A stretch of DNA of 64,000 bases, taken from positions 19,805 to 83,804 of the forward strand of contig NZ_FRCX01000019.1 in NCBI RefSeq assembly GCF_900143065.1, read 5' to 3'. Source of the DNA: Duganella sacchari (GTDB lineage: Bacteria > Pseudomonadota > Gammaproteobacteria > Burkholderiales > Burkholderiaceae_D). Position numbers and translations under genes: made by a program. Below the pieces are notes generated by a model. That model was given only the letters and a program-made list of their open reading frames with translations. It had not been told where the DNA came from and ran no database searches. How positions within the stretch are numbered: position 1 is the stretch's first letter; the number at the start of each line of letters is the position of its first letter. Positions 8,277-16,900 of this stretch are shown one piece after another.

Positions 8277-9640
8277 ATTCCATCTTCCAAATCGTCTTGA
8301 CTCAGCTGCTCAACCCAGTTCTGGTGGAAATTCATGTTAATCCCGAGGCGGTCAGAAAGCCATTGTAGGTAAGCTATCGTCGTTTCCTGGCTCACGTGCC
8401 TTAGTTGAGGCTGAATTGTCAATTGGATGCAAGTCTCTGCCTGTAGTTGTAAGATCTTAAACACTGACTCATCGACCTTCATGTTCAACGCGCGATCGAC
8501 GATACTCCAGTATTGTTGGATATGCTTCCACAAAACGGAACAAGCCCAGAAGTCTCGAGCGAGATGCGGCGACCATCCTCTTGGCCGGTCCACGCTTCGC
8601 CAAAAATCATAAATATTATCCCCGGTGTACCGATTCCCGTTCCTTGGATTGAGAAATAAGTGCACAGCATCGTGTCTTATCCTCTCGGCTTCGCTGCGTG
8701 ACTTTGCTTTGCGTGTAGCGAGCACTAGCGCCTTCGGGCGTACTCGCTCTCGGTATACATGGAGTTTCTGGGCTAGAGGCATTGGAATGCGAATGATTCC
8801 GTGAGGCCCGATCTTGTCTCCGTGATCTCGGCCATATTCAGGACCTTTTGTATTAAATCGTAGGTCAATAAGCACTGCCTGATGCTCAATAGGCTTTTCA
8901 GGATTCACGATTCGCCATTCCCTCGGATCTATTGGCAACGTATCAACGCGCCAGGCAGCCGCCTCGGCTCGTCGAATTGCTGTCTCGAGAATAGTCTCAG
9001 CTATAAGAGCTTCAGTTGTACATCGTAAATTTAGTCGTTGAAGCCAATCAAAAATCTCTACTTCCTGAGGGAAGCCTAACCGTCGTTTCTCTTCTCGAAC
9101 TTTCCCCTTTCGAGTTTCGACTGATTTTGTTTCACGCCCACTAAAACTCGAGGGACTGTAAGAGGAGTAGGTCTTAATTATTTTAGGAATGTGGAATGGC
9201 TCTCGCAGTCCTTTATCTGCAGCCCAAGTCAGAAATTCGGCAGCTATTGACACGCGGACGTTAATGGTTCTAGGTTTCAGTCCAACGTTGTCGCGCGACC
9301 AGATGCCGGTTTGCATTTCGACCTGATAGTGCTGAATCAGGTCAATCTTATAATTCGCTTTTAGAGGATCCTTCGCGCGCACATGGCACCACTCAAGAAA
9401 GTTCGCCAGCCAATGGGCGTAATCTTTCATCGTTACCGAGCTGGGAGGGAGAGCAGATTCCTCTTTGCCACGTTGCTTCGGTTCCCATATGCCAAGCCCG
9501 CGATCAATCAGGAACTGGTTTGCGAGACGATGATATCCGGGGCGGTCGTCCATGATGAAAGGAAGGTGGGCGACTCTGCCGAATCCCTTTGATTCCAGGA
9601 CGCCAGGGGTTGAATAGACGACTCGAAAACCATAGTTCAT
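8273..9640 (-). CDS. Tyrosine recombinase, first gene of module (455 aa; GmtY/TnpA-like)
   Basis: The ATG at 9640 (MNYGFRVVY) is preferred because GGAG sits 5 bases upstream; an ATG 39 bases further up has no RBS. The catalytic landmarks are box I Arg in TAIRRAEAAAW, the H-x-x-R box in WSPHLARDFWAC, and RHVSQETTIAYLQWL with the late His and nucleophile Tyr. It also has an N-terminal core-binding region (KDYAHWLANFLEWC) typical of integrases. It is encoded right at the element edge, about 70 bases from the comEC sequence, and reads inward, as the lead recombinase of Tn554-type or GMT modules does. The next gene overlaps by ATGA. Most likely it catalyses insertion into and excision from comEC together with its partners. 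Confidence 0.8.
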   Translation of the reverse strand: MNYGFRVVYSTPGVLESKGFGRVAHLPFIMDDRPGYHRLANQFLIDRGLGIWEPKQRGKEESALPPSSVTMKDYAHWLANFLEWCHVRAKDPLKANYKIDLIQHYQVEMQTGIWSRDNVGLKPRTINVRVSIAAEFLTWAADKGLREPFHIPKIIKTYSSYSPSSFSGRETKSVETRKGKVREEKRRLGFPQEVEIFDWLQRLNLRCTTEALIAETILETAIRRAEAAAWRVDTLPIDPREWRIVNPEKPIEHQAVLIDLRFNTKGPEYGRDHGDKIGPHGIIRIPMPLAQKLHVYRERVRPKALVLATRKAKSRSEAERIRHDAVHLFLNPRNGNRYTGDNIYDFWRSVDRPRGWSPHLARDFWACSVLWKHIQQYWSIVDRALNMKVDESVFKILQLQAETCIQLTIQPQLRHVSQETTIAYLQWLSDRLGINMNFHQNWVEQLSQDDLEDGI

Positions 9641-9707
9641 GGTGGCTCCATATCGAATGGCTCCATAGTAGTCCAACATTTACAGATCTAGTGATAATTT
9701 TGCTTCC

Positions 9708-9730
9708 GTATAACGCAGCGGACCTTATAC
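9708..9730. repeat. Candidate recombination core at the element-comEC junction
   Basis: GTATAA and TTATAC form a perfect 6-bp inverted repeat flanking an 11-base spacer (CGCAGCGGACC). The right arm and most of the spacer are comEC coding sequence (the QRTLY codons); the left arm lies at the element end. Two inverted arms around a short spacer is the expected shape of a tyrosine-recombinase crossover site. The far end of the element is outside the window, so the matching copy cannot be seen. Confidence 0.5.
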
Positions 9731-11206
9731 ATGCTGACCGTGGTCGCTGCGGCGTTGTGGTTCAACCGCCTGACCAGCATCTCGCACGTGCTGTGCGCTG
9801 CGCTGGGCGTGGTGGTGGTGATCGATCCCTGGGCCGTGCTATGGCCGGGCTTCTGGCTGTCGTTTGGTGCAGTGGCGATTATTTTGTACGCGACGATCGG
9901 CCGCACGGCGCCGCGGCCACAACGCGCGGACACGCAAGCTGGCGTTGCCGCTGCGCCGCGTCTGCCGCTGGCGCCATCGCGCTGGCAGCGCATGGCGCAT
10001 TCGCTGCGTGTCGGCACGCATACGCAGTACGTGGTGACGTTTGGGCTGGTGCCGTTGACCATGTTGCTGTTCGGTCAGGTCTCTGTGGTCAGCCCGCTGG
10101 CCAATGCAGTGGCGATTCCGCTGGTCAGCCTGGTCGTCACGCCGCTTGCACTGATCGGCAGCATGCTGCCCGGTGTGCTGGCCGTTCCGGTACTGGGCTG
10201 CGCGCATTGGCTGGTGGAGATGCTGGCCCTGTGCCTGCAATGGTTCAGCGCCATGCGTTATGCTGTGTGGAGCGCACCGGTGCCGCCGTTCTGGATGTTT
10301 TGCTGGGCGATGCTGGGCACCATCTGGCTGCTCGCGCCGCGCGGCTGGCCAGTGCGCTGGCTGGGCCTGGCCAGCTGGATTCCGCTGCTGGCCGCGCAGC
10401 CATCCCACCCGGCGTCCGGCCAGATGACCATTACCGCATTCGATGTAGGGCAGGGCATGGCGCTGCTGATCGAAACCCGTGGCCATCGGCTCCTGTACGA
10501 CACCGGCCCCGCCTACTCGCCCGAATCCGACGCTGGCAGCCGTGTCATCCTGCCGTACCTGCGGGCGCGCGGCATCAATGCGCTGGATGGCGTGATTATT
10601 TCGCACAGCGACGCCGACCACTCCGGCGGCGCCCTCGCCGTACTCGATGGGATACGCACCGCCTGGGTGCTGTCGTCGCTGCCCGTCAACCATGCCATTG
10701 TCCGGGCCGCGCGTCAGCACGTGTCCTGCGCGGCTGGCCAGAGCTGGACCTGGGACGGCGTGCGCTTTGAGATGCTGCACCCGCTGCCGGCCAGCTATGC
10801 CGACGCCAGCCTCAAGCCCAACGCGCGCGGCTGCACGCTCAGAATCACGGCCGGTGGCAAATCCATGCTGCTGGCCGGGGATATCGAGGCCGCGCAGGAA
10901 GCGCAGCTGGTCGCCCGCGCGCCGGCGCAACTGCCAGCCGATATCCTGCTGGCGCCGCACCATGGCAGCGGCACCAGTTCGACGCCGGTCTTCCTGCGCG
11001 CGGTCCACCCGCAGGCGGCCATTTTCCAGGTCGGGCACCGCAACCGTTACCACCATCCCAAGCCGGAAGTCTACGAGCGCTACGGCGCCATGCACATCCA
11101 GCGCTACCGTACCGACCAGCAGGGCGCTATCACCCTGGAGTTTGATGAAACTATACGAATAAGCACCTACCGCAGCACCCACGGCCGCTATTGGCAAGCA
11201 CGCTAA
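9716..11206 (+). pseudogene. comEC: comEC/rec2, 5'-truncated by element insertion
   Basis: About 496 codons remain of a protein usually near 750-850 aa. Homology starts abruptly at QRTLYMLTVV next to the recombinase module; a stop lies 18 bases upstream in frame, and no RBS precedes the internal ATG at 9731. The remnant has the last part of the Competence membrane domain (PWAVLWPGFWLSFGAVAII, then several hydrophobic helices to about residue 235) and the C-terminal metallo-beta-lactamase-like domain (FDVGQGMALL, HSDADHSGGA, LAPHHGSGTSS). ComEC forms the inner-membrane channel for transforming DNA. The N-terminal OB fold and the first helices are missing, so DNA uptake by this copy should be abolished unless the element excises. 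Confidence 0.85.
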
Positions 11207-11280
11207 TTAGAGCGTTTCCACCAACAGCCCGCGCTTACTCACATTACAATGGGGCAAAAACTATCATACGGAGACCGCTT

Positions 11281-12117
11281 GTGAGCAAGCCCAAGCTGCA
11301 TTTCGCGCACGCCAACAGCTACCCGGCAGGCGTCTATCGCCAGTTCTTTGCGCTGCTGTCTGAAGACTTCGACATCCAGTCGCTCGACATGCATGCCCAT
11401 AATCCGCACTATCCCGTCACGGACGGCTGGCCGCATCTGGTCGATGAATACATCAACGAACTCACCACCCGCTACACCGAACCGGTGATCCTGGTCGGCC
11501 ACTCGCTGGGCGGCATGCTGAGCATGATGGTGGCGCACAAACGTCCTGACCTGGTGCGTTGCGTGGTGATGCTGGATGCGCCCGTGGTCGGCGGCTGGCG
11601 CGCGTTCGCCTGGCGTATGATTAAGCTGCTGGGGCGCGCTTACGCCGTGCCGCCGGCCAAATTCTCTATTCGTCGCCGCAATGTGTGGCCCGACGTGAAA
11701 GCCGCCTACGACCACTTCGCCGCCAAGGACCTGTTTGCCGCCTGGGCGCCCGGCGTGCTGGGTGACTACATGGACAGCGGCCTGAAGCCGCATCCGGACG
11801 GCGTCCAGCTGCGGTTTACGCGTGAAAACGAAACCGCCGTCTATGCGACGCTGCCGCATCACCTGCCGAAGCTGCTGAGCAAAGGCTCTCCGGTGCCGAT
11901 CGGTTTTATCGGCGGCGACAATTCCTGGGAAACCAGCCAGTCCGGCCATCAGCATACGCAGGCGCTGGTTGGCCGCCATTTCCGCATCCTGCCGGGCGGC
12001 CACCTGTTCCCGATGGAGACGCCAGCCGCTGCCGCGCAAGCCACCAAAGAGATGATTGCCGACCTGCTCGGCGGGCAGCCTGGTAAAAAAGTTCTTAAAA
12101 AAGAAGCTTTAGCGTAA
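11281..12117 (+). CDS. Alpha/beta-fold hydrolase
   Basis: 278 aa from the GTG at 11281 (SKPKLHFAHANSYPAG), chosen because GGAGA lies just upstream and homology to the hydrolase fold starts here. The HAN near residue 8 provides the oxyanion turn, GHSLGGMLSMM (about 77-87) is the nucleophile elbow with Ser, and PGGHLFPME near the C-end supplies the catalytic His. The substrate is unknown; the family includes esterases and haloperoxidase-like enzymes. It lies between the comEC remnant and dcd on the same strand. Confidence 0.75.
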   Translation: MSKPKLHFAHANSYPAGVYRQFFALLSEDFDIQSLDMHAHNPHYPVTDGWPHLVDEYINELTTRYTEPVILVGHSLGGMLSMMVAHKRPDLVRCVVMLDAPVVGGWRAFAWRMIKLLGRAYAVPPAKFSIRRRNVWPDVKAAYDHFAAKDLFAAWAPGVLGDYMDSGLKPHPDGVQLRFTRENETAVYATLPHHLPKLLSKGSPVPIGFIGGDNSWETSQSGHQHTQALVGRHFRILPGGHLFPMETPAAAAQATKEMIADLLGGQPGKKVLKKEALA

Positions 12118-12154
12118 AATCCCGGGCATTGTAAAACTTTAGGAATGCCTTGCG

Positions 12155-12721
12155 ATGACGATTAAAAGCGACAAATGGATACGCCGTATGGCGGAAGAAC
12201 ACGGAATGATCGAACCGTTCTTCCCGGACCAGATACGCCAGGAAGACGGCCGCAAGGTGATTTCATACGGCACCTCCTCGTACGGCTATGACATCCGTTG
12301 CGCCGACGAATTCAAGGTGTTCACCAACATCAACAGCACCATCGTCGATCCGAAGAACTTCGATTCGAACTCCTTCGTGGACGTGAAAAGCGATGTCTGC
12401 ATCATCCCGCCGAACTCGTTCGCCCTGGCGCGCACCATGGAATACTTCCGTATTCCGCGCAGCGTGCTGACGGTTTGCCTGGGCAAATCGACCTATGCCC
12501 GTTGCGGCATCATCGTCAACGTCACCCCGTTCGAACCGGAATGGGAAGGTTATGTGACGCTGGAGTTCTCCAACACCACGCCGCTGCCGGCAAAAATCTA
12601 CGCGGGCGAAGGCTGCGCCCAGGTGCTGTTCTTTGAAAGCGACGAGATCTGCGACGTCTCCTACAAGGACCGTAACGGTAAATACCAGGGCCAGCATGGT
12701 GTAACCTTGCCAAAAGCCTAA
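12155..12721 (+). CDS. dcd: dCTP deaminase
   Basis: 188 aa, the usual length. It converts dCTP to dUTP for thymidylate synthesis. Family signatures are present: SYGTSSYGYDIR near residue 40, the catalytic stretch VTPFEPEWEGYVTLEFSN (about 126-143) with its Glu, the GKSTYARCGI segment, and a C-terminal YQGQHGVTLPKA tail that folds over the nucleotide. A strong terminator follows. It supplies dUTP to the same pathway as thyA and folA, which are encoded 12 kb away. Confidence 0.97.
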   Translation: MTIKSDKWIRRMAEEHGMIEPFFPDQIRQEDGRKVISYGTSSYGYDIRCADEFKVFTNINSTIVDPKNFDSNSFVDVKSDVCIIPPNSFALARTMEYFRIPRSVLTVCLGKSTYARCGIIVNVTPFEPEWEGYVTLEFSNTTPLPAKIYAGEGCAQVLFFESDEICDVSYKDRNGKYQGQHGVTLPKA

Positions 12722-12748
12722 GCAGGGCCTTTACCGATCTTTACATCA

Positions 12749-12775
12749 CGCGGGCTGCGGCCCGCGTTTGTTTTT
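12749..12775 (+). terminator. Rho-independent terminator after dcd
   Basis: Perfect 7-bp GC stem CGCGGGC/GCCCGCG with a TGCG loop, followed by TTTGTTTTT. It ends the dcd transcript. Confidence 0.85.
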
Positions 12776-12817
12776 GCCGATAAGCTCATTAATGAAATAA
12801 ATTGATGAGGAGCAATC

Positions 12818-13177
12818 ATGGTGAGCGCATTGGGATCGAGTACAGCCGCAGCCAGCACCAGCGGCAGCGGCAGCGGCAGTTCGGACAGCAGCAGCGCAAT
12901 CGCTGCCTTGCAGAAACAGTTGCAAAGTGTGCAAAAGGATTTGACCGAGGCGGCCAGGGATACCTCGGAAGCGGGTCAGCAAAAGACCAAGCTGCTGCAA
13001 ACCCAGGTGCAGGCGCTGGAAGCCCAGATCGCCCAGTTGCAGGCGCAGGCAGCGCAGAAGGCGGCTCAGCAGGCCCAGCAGCAAGCCGAGGCCAAACAGA
13101 CCGCGCAGCAGCCCGGCACGGACAGCGACAAATCGCGCTACGCGACCGTCGGCAGCGTGATCGACACTAGCGCTTGA
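12818..13177 (+). CDS. FlxA-like small coiled-coil protein
   Basis: 119 aa. It has a Ser/Gly-rich disordered N-terminus (residues 1-28), then a long heptad-type helix rich in Q, A, L and K (about 29-100) in which Gln dominates (QVQALEAQIAQLQAQAAQ). It matches the FlxA-like family in style. Function is unknown; FlxA of E. coli is controlled by the flagellar sigma factor. A GAGGAG RBS precedes the ATG. Its end overlaps the convergent histidine kinase by 11 bases. Confidence 0.6.
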   Translation: MVSALGSSTAAASTSGSGSGSSDSSSAIAALQKQLQSVQKDLTEAARDTSEAGQQKTKLLQTQVQALEAQIAQLQAQAAQKAAQQAQQQAEAKQTAQQPGTDSDKSRYATVGSVIDTSA

Positions 13178-14717
13178 CCGGCAGCGTCATTTCCACGCAC
13201 AGGCCGCCGCCGGCGCGGTTGCTGGCGCGGATGCTGCCGCCGTGCGCTTCAATCACGTGCCGGGCAATCGCCAGGCCCAGGCCATGGCCTTCGGCGCTGG
13301 CGCTGCTGGAGCGGAAGAACGGCTGGAAGATGGTATCCAGATCGGCGGGCGCGACGCCAGGGCCACGGTCCAGCACACGGATCACTAGCTGGCTGGCGTC
13401 GGGCAGCGCGCGCGCCTGCAGTTGCACTTCGCCGCCTTCCGGGCTGTGCTTGATGGCGTTGCGCACCACGTTTTCGATGGCCCGGCCCAGCAGGTCGGAC
13501 TGGCCGATCACTTGCACGTCGGCGTCGCCTTCCTGTATCACCGTGCGGTGCTGGCTGGTGGCTTCGTAACGCGCGTCATCGGCGATCTGGTCGAGCAGGT
13601 CGGCCATGCTGATTTCTTCCTGCGAGGCCTTGATGGCGCCAGCTTCCAGGCGCGCCAGCGTCAGCAGTTCGCCCACCAGCTTGTCCATCCGCACGCTTTC
13701 ACGCTCGATGCGCTCCATTGACGCGCTCCATTTCTCCGGCTGCTGATGCGCCAGGCCGATGGCGGCCTGCAGGCGGGCCAGCGGTGAGCGTAGTTCGTGC
13801 GAGACGTCGTGCAGCAGGCGCGTCTGGCCATCGATGAGGCTGCGCAGGCGCGCGCTCATGCGGTCGAAGTCGCGGCCCAGGTCGTTGAGTTCATTGCCGG
13901 CCTTGCCGCTATCGCTGGCGAAGCGTGGCGAGAGATCGCCATTGGCGGCCGCATCAAACGCCTGACGCAAGGCACGGATCGGGCGCGAAAAGTACCAGGC
14001 CAGCAGCACCGCAAACAGCAGGCTGGCCAGCGTGGCGGCGGCAATCGGCACCCACGGGCCGAGCGGCTGGAAGCGCGGCCCCCATGGACGGTCGCCCATG
14101 TCGCGGCGCTCGCCATCCATGCCGGGCGGCGGTGCCTGCATGCCTGGTGCGGGCTGCATGCCGGCTGGCGGTGGTTCGTTCTGGCCGGGATTGGGACCGC
14201 CACGGCGGTCATCGGTGGCGCTTTGCAGTACCGAGGCGGCTTTCATTGCCATCTGGGCGCCGCCGCCCAGGCCGGAGAGCAGCGGGCGGCCATCGCCTTC
14301 CAGGCCGCGCTGATGTTCGCCTGACGGCAGGAACAGCAGGTAGTGCTTGCCGTCGTCGGCAGTCACCTGGCGCACGGCGCGGCGCCGGCCCGTTTCCTTC
14401 ACGCGTACGCGCGACTCCTGCAAGATCCGCGGATTGACCACGCGCCCCAGCAGTTCATGCCCCTGGTCGTCCACCGCATACACGCGGTGGCGCTCCATGC
14501 TCTCCAGCATGCGCTGCAGCGCCTTGACGCCGCCAAACTCCAGCGTCGACGCAGCGGCGTTGATGGCCATTTCCGCCGGCGGACTGGTATCCAGGCTGAC
14601 CTGCGCGCCATTCAGCTGATTGCGGTTCTTGAGCCAGATCGCGCCGCCGATACCGACGGTCGCAGCCAGCTGCGCCAGCAAAATGGACAGGAAAAACTTC
14701 CAGAACAAACGACCCAA
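13167..14717 (-). CDS. cpxA: CpxA-like envelope-stress sensor histidine kinase
   Basis: 516 aa. Membrane segment at about 7-27; a periplasmic domain up to about 225 that contains an unusual Pro/Met/Gly-rich stretch (about 175-215); second membrane segment at about 226-247; HAMP; H-box HDVSHELRSPLARL with the phosphorylated His near 305; N-box ENVVRNAIKHSPEGG; G-boxes DRGPGV and GHGLGLAIARH. It phosphorylates the response regulator encoded 3 bases upstream. The CpxA assignment rests on the partner regulator, the divergent Spy-like gene and the CpxR-type boxes. The proline/methionine stretch might bind metal or only act as a linker. Confidence 0.8.
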   Translation of the reverse strand: MGRLFWKFFLSILLAQLAATVGIGGAIWLKNRNQLNGAQVSLDTSPPAEMAINAAASTLEFGGVKALQRMLESMERHRVYAVDDQGHELLGRVVNPRILQESRVRVKETGRRRAVRQVTADDGKHYLLFLPSGEHQRGLEGDGRPLLSGLGGGAQMAMKAASVLQSATDDRRGGPNPGQNEPPPAGMQPAPGMQAPPPGMDGERRDMGDRPWGPRFQPLGPWVPIAAATLASLLFAVLLAWYFSRPIRALRQAFDAAANGDLSPRFASDSGKAGNELNDLGRDFDRMSARLRSLIDGQTRLLHDVSHELRSPLARLQAAIGLAHQQPEKWSASMERIERESVRMDKLVGELLTLARLEAGAIKASQEEISMADLLDQIADDARYEATSQHRTVIQEGDADVQVIGQSDLLGRAIENVVRNAIKHSPEGGEVQLQARALPDASQLVIRVLDRGPGVAPADLDTIFQPFFRSSSASAEGHGLGLAIARHVIEAHGGSIRASNRAGGGLCVEMTLPVKR

Positions 14718-14720
14718 AAC

Positions 14721-15413
14721 TTACTCCTTGATCAGCTGGTAGCCGAGCCGATACACGGTCTGCAGGCACGAGCGGCCATCGGCAATCGTGCCCAGCTTGT
14801 GGCGCAGGCTGCTCAGGTGGACATCGATATTGCGGTCGAAGCGCGCCAGCGGACGGCCCAGGCCCTGTTCCGACAGGGTGTTCTTGCTGACCGGGCGGCC
14901 GGCGTTGCGGGCCAGGACTTCCAGCAGGTTGAATTCGGTGCTGGTCAGTTCCAGCTTGTCGCCGGCCCAGGTGGCGCGGCGCTGTTCCGGCCACATGATC
15001 AGCTGGCCCACGGTGAGCGCGGTCTGCTGGCTGGTGTCGACGGGAACGGCCTGGGCGCGGCGCAGGATGGCGCGGATGCGGGCGGTCAGCTCGCGCGGGG
15101 TGCATGGCTTGGCCACATAGTCGTCGGCGCCCAGTTCGAGGCCGACGATGCGGTCGGTGTCGTCGCCGCGGCCGGTCAGCATCAGAATCGGCAACTGGCT
15201 GGTGGTGCGGATGCGGCGCAGGGTTTCCAGGCCGTTCATGCGCGGCATCATCACATCCAGGATGGCGATGGCGTACAGGCCGGTAAATGCTTCGGCGGTG
15301 CCGGCTTCGCCGTCGTGCACGGTTTTGACGTCAAAGCCTTCCTGCTCCAGGTATTCCTTGAACATGCCGACCAGTTCAATGTCGTCGTCTATCAGCAGTA
15401 CTTTGCTTTTCAT
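14721..15413 (-). CDS. cpxR: CpxR-like OmpR-family response regulator
   Basis: 230 aa. The receiver domain has acidic residues IDDD at 8-11, phospho-acceptor Asp in LDVMMPRMNG (about 54), and Lys in AKPCTPREL. A winged-helix domain follows, with LTSTEFNLLEVLARN and LGRPLARFDRNIDVHLSSLRHKLG, the last close to the CpxR DNA-contact region. It probably controls the divergent Spy-like gene and itself through the two boxes at 15475-15489 and 15530-15544. First gene of the regulator-kinase operon. Confidence 0.85.
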   Translation of the reverse strand: MKSKVLLIDDDIELVGMFKEYLEQEGFDVKTVHDGEAGTAEAFTGLYAIAILDVMMPRMNGLETLRRIRTTSQLPILMLTGRGDDTDRIVGLELGADDYVAKPCTPRELTARIRAILRRAQAVPVDTSQQTALTVGQLIMWPEQRRATWAGDKLELTSTEFNLLEVLARNAGRPVSKNTLSEQGLGRPLARFDRNIDVHLSSLRHKLGTIADGRSCLQTVYRLGYQLIKE

Positions 15414-15474
15414 TGCGATTTCTTCAGGTATAGATTGCCCATCATAACAGTCCGAACCCGCATGACGGCTCGCT

Positions 15475-15489
15475 TTTACCCCGTTTTAC
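15475..15489 (+). promoter_or_regulatory. CpxR-type box 1
   Basis: TTTAC-CCCGT-TTTAC: two direct copies with a 5-base spacer, the complement of the GTAAA-N5-GTAAA CpxR consensus. It is closer to the regulator gene start (15413), consistent with autoregulation. Confidence 0.65.
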
Positions 15490-15529
15490 AACGTCTTTCC
15501 AGTAGGGAATTGAATATCAGTTAGACATC

Positions 15530-15544
15530 TTTACCCTGATTTAC
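15530..15544 (+). promoter_or_regulatory. CpxR-type box 2
   Basis: TTTAC-CCTGA-TTTAC, again direct copies with a 5-base spacer, exactly 55 bases from box 1 and 70 bases before the Spy-like ATG. A further TTTAC half-site follows at 15561-15565. Confidence 0.65.
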
Positions 15545-15613
15545 TTTGCCCTAACGCCGCTTTACACCGGGCGCCCAGAGAATGACGGTTCCAACAATCA
15601 AGGATTATGTGCA

Positions 15614-16111
15614 ATGAAAACATCCACCTCAGGTGTACGCAATATGGTGCTGGCGGCCGCGCTGGCGTTGCCGTTGCTGGTTACCGGCGGCGCGGCGCGC
15701 GCTGATGGCAATGTGCCACCAGACCAGCCGCCGATGATGCCAGGCGAACCTGGACCAGGGCCGCATGGCCCGCATGGCTCGATGCATGGCGGCCGTCCAC
15801 CGTTCCTGCGCGGCCTGGAACTGAGCGAGGCGCAGGAAGACAAGGTATTCGCCATTTTGCATGCGGAGGCGCCGTATCTGCGCGAACAGTCCAGGGCCGC
15901 CGCCAAGGCGCGTGAAGCCTTGCACGCGCTGGGTGACAGCGACAAGTTTGACGACGCCAAGGCCACAGCCCTGGCCAGGGATGCCGCCACCGCTGAAGCC
16001 AACATCATGCTGCAGCACGTGCGCACGCAGCAGAAGTTGCTGGCGGTGCTGACGCCGGAACAACGCAAAAAGCAGGCGGACGAACCGCCGCGCCATCCGC
16101 CGCGCCCATGA
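15614..16111 (+). CDS. Spy/CpxP-like periplasmic stress protein
   Basis: 165 aa. Signal peptide at about 1-30 (MVLAAALALPLLVTGGAARAD), then a Pro/Gly/His-rich linker (about 33-60), then a helical domain with two LTxxQ-type motifs (LSEAQED, LTPEQRKK). Spy/CpxP proteins are periplasmic chaperones or sensors induced by envelope stress, and CpxP also damps CpxA. Divergence from the cpxR-like gene and the two CpxR boxes make this the likely feedback partner. The His-rich linker hints at metal responsiveness. Confidence 0.75.
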   Translation: MKTSTSGVRNMVLAAALALPLLVTGGAARADGNVPPDQPPMMPGEPGPGPHGPHGSMHGGRPPFLRGLELSEAQEDKVFAILHAEAPYLREQSRAAAKAREALHALGDSDKFDDAKATALARDAATAEANIMLQHVRTQQKLLAVLTPEQRKKQADEPPRHPPRP

Positions 16112-16154
16112 CTGTCTTTGCAGTGCCCCTCAAACCCCAACAGCGGAGAACCGT

Positions 16155-16835
16155 ATGTCTATCAGCGCCCTGAGTTCCAGCAGCGCGGCCAGCTCGCTCA
16201 GTTTCCTGAGCCGTCTGAGCAGCACCAACAAAAACAGCAGCAACAGCACCGACGGTGTGCGTCCGCCACGCCCACCGGATGGCGGCGGTTTTGCCAACGC
16301 GATTGCCGATGCGCTCAAGTCGATCGGTATTTCTGACACCAGCACAAGTACCAGCAGCACCGATGCCTCGGCGGCGGCATCCAGCAGTGACAGTACCAGC
16401 ACGACGGACGGTACGGATATCGCTGCTGCGTTGGGCAGCTTCCTGCAAAGCCTGATGGGCGCGCTGCATGCGCAGAACAGCGGCAACGATGCGCCGCAGC
16501 CATATAGCGAGCAGCAGGGCAGTGGTGGCCCCGGCGGCCCGGGCAAGCTGGAATCGGATCTGCAAAGCCTGATCGCCAAACTGGGATTGGGTAGCGACAG
16601 TACCACTACCAGTACCGATGGCGCGGATAGCGGCGATGCGGTCGATCAACTGGAAAGCGCGTTTGGCAATCTGCTGGACAAGCTGGGCACGAGCAGCACG
16701 GCCAGCAGTGACAGCACTGACAGCACCAGCACCGGCAATGACGCGGCGACCAAGCTGGCCGCCTTCCTGCAAGCGCTGTCCACCAAGGTCGGCGGCAACG
16801 GCACCAGCGGCAATATGGTGAACACCACGGTGTAA
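16155..16835 (+). CDS. Ser/Thr-rich low-complexity protein of unknown function
   Basis: 226 aa with no recognised domain. Ser/Thr/Asp-rich linkers alternate with short amphipathic helices that share a pattern (LGSFLQSLMGAL, LQSLIAKLGLG, FGNLLDKLG, LAAFLQALSTK). There is no clear signal peptide. It starts 43 bases after the Spy-like gene on the same strand, so it may be co-transcribed with it and share Cpx control. Codon use matches its neighbours, so it is a real gene rather than a shadow. Confidence 0.6.
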   Translation: MSISALSSSSAASSLSFLSRLSSTNKNSSNSTDGVRPPRPPDGGGFANAIADALKSIGISDTSTSTSSTDASAAASSSDSTSTTDGTDIAAALGSFLQSLMGALHAQNSGNDAPQPYSEQQGSGGPGGPGKLESDLQSLIAKLGLGSDSTTTSTDGADSGDAVDQLESAFGNLLDKLGTSSTASSDSTDSTSTGNDAATKLAAFLQALSTKVGGNGTSGNMVNTTV

Positions 16836-16900
16836 CCCCTGTTTTACCGGCCGCAGCGCATGCGTGCTGCGGCAGTTTTTTAACCCAGGCAGGAGCAGGT

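Noticed and set aside
9589..10770. 393-codon open frame across the element-comEC junction
   Set aside because: It is in a different frame from comEC, which has clear domain motifs; the frame is a shadow.
14343..15524. 393-codon open frame antisense to the Cpx regulator and kinase
   Set aside because: Mirror frame of two genes with complete catalytic motifs.
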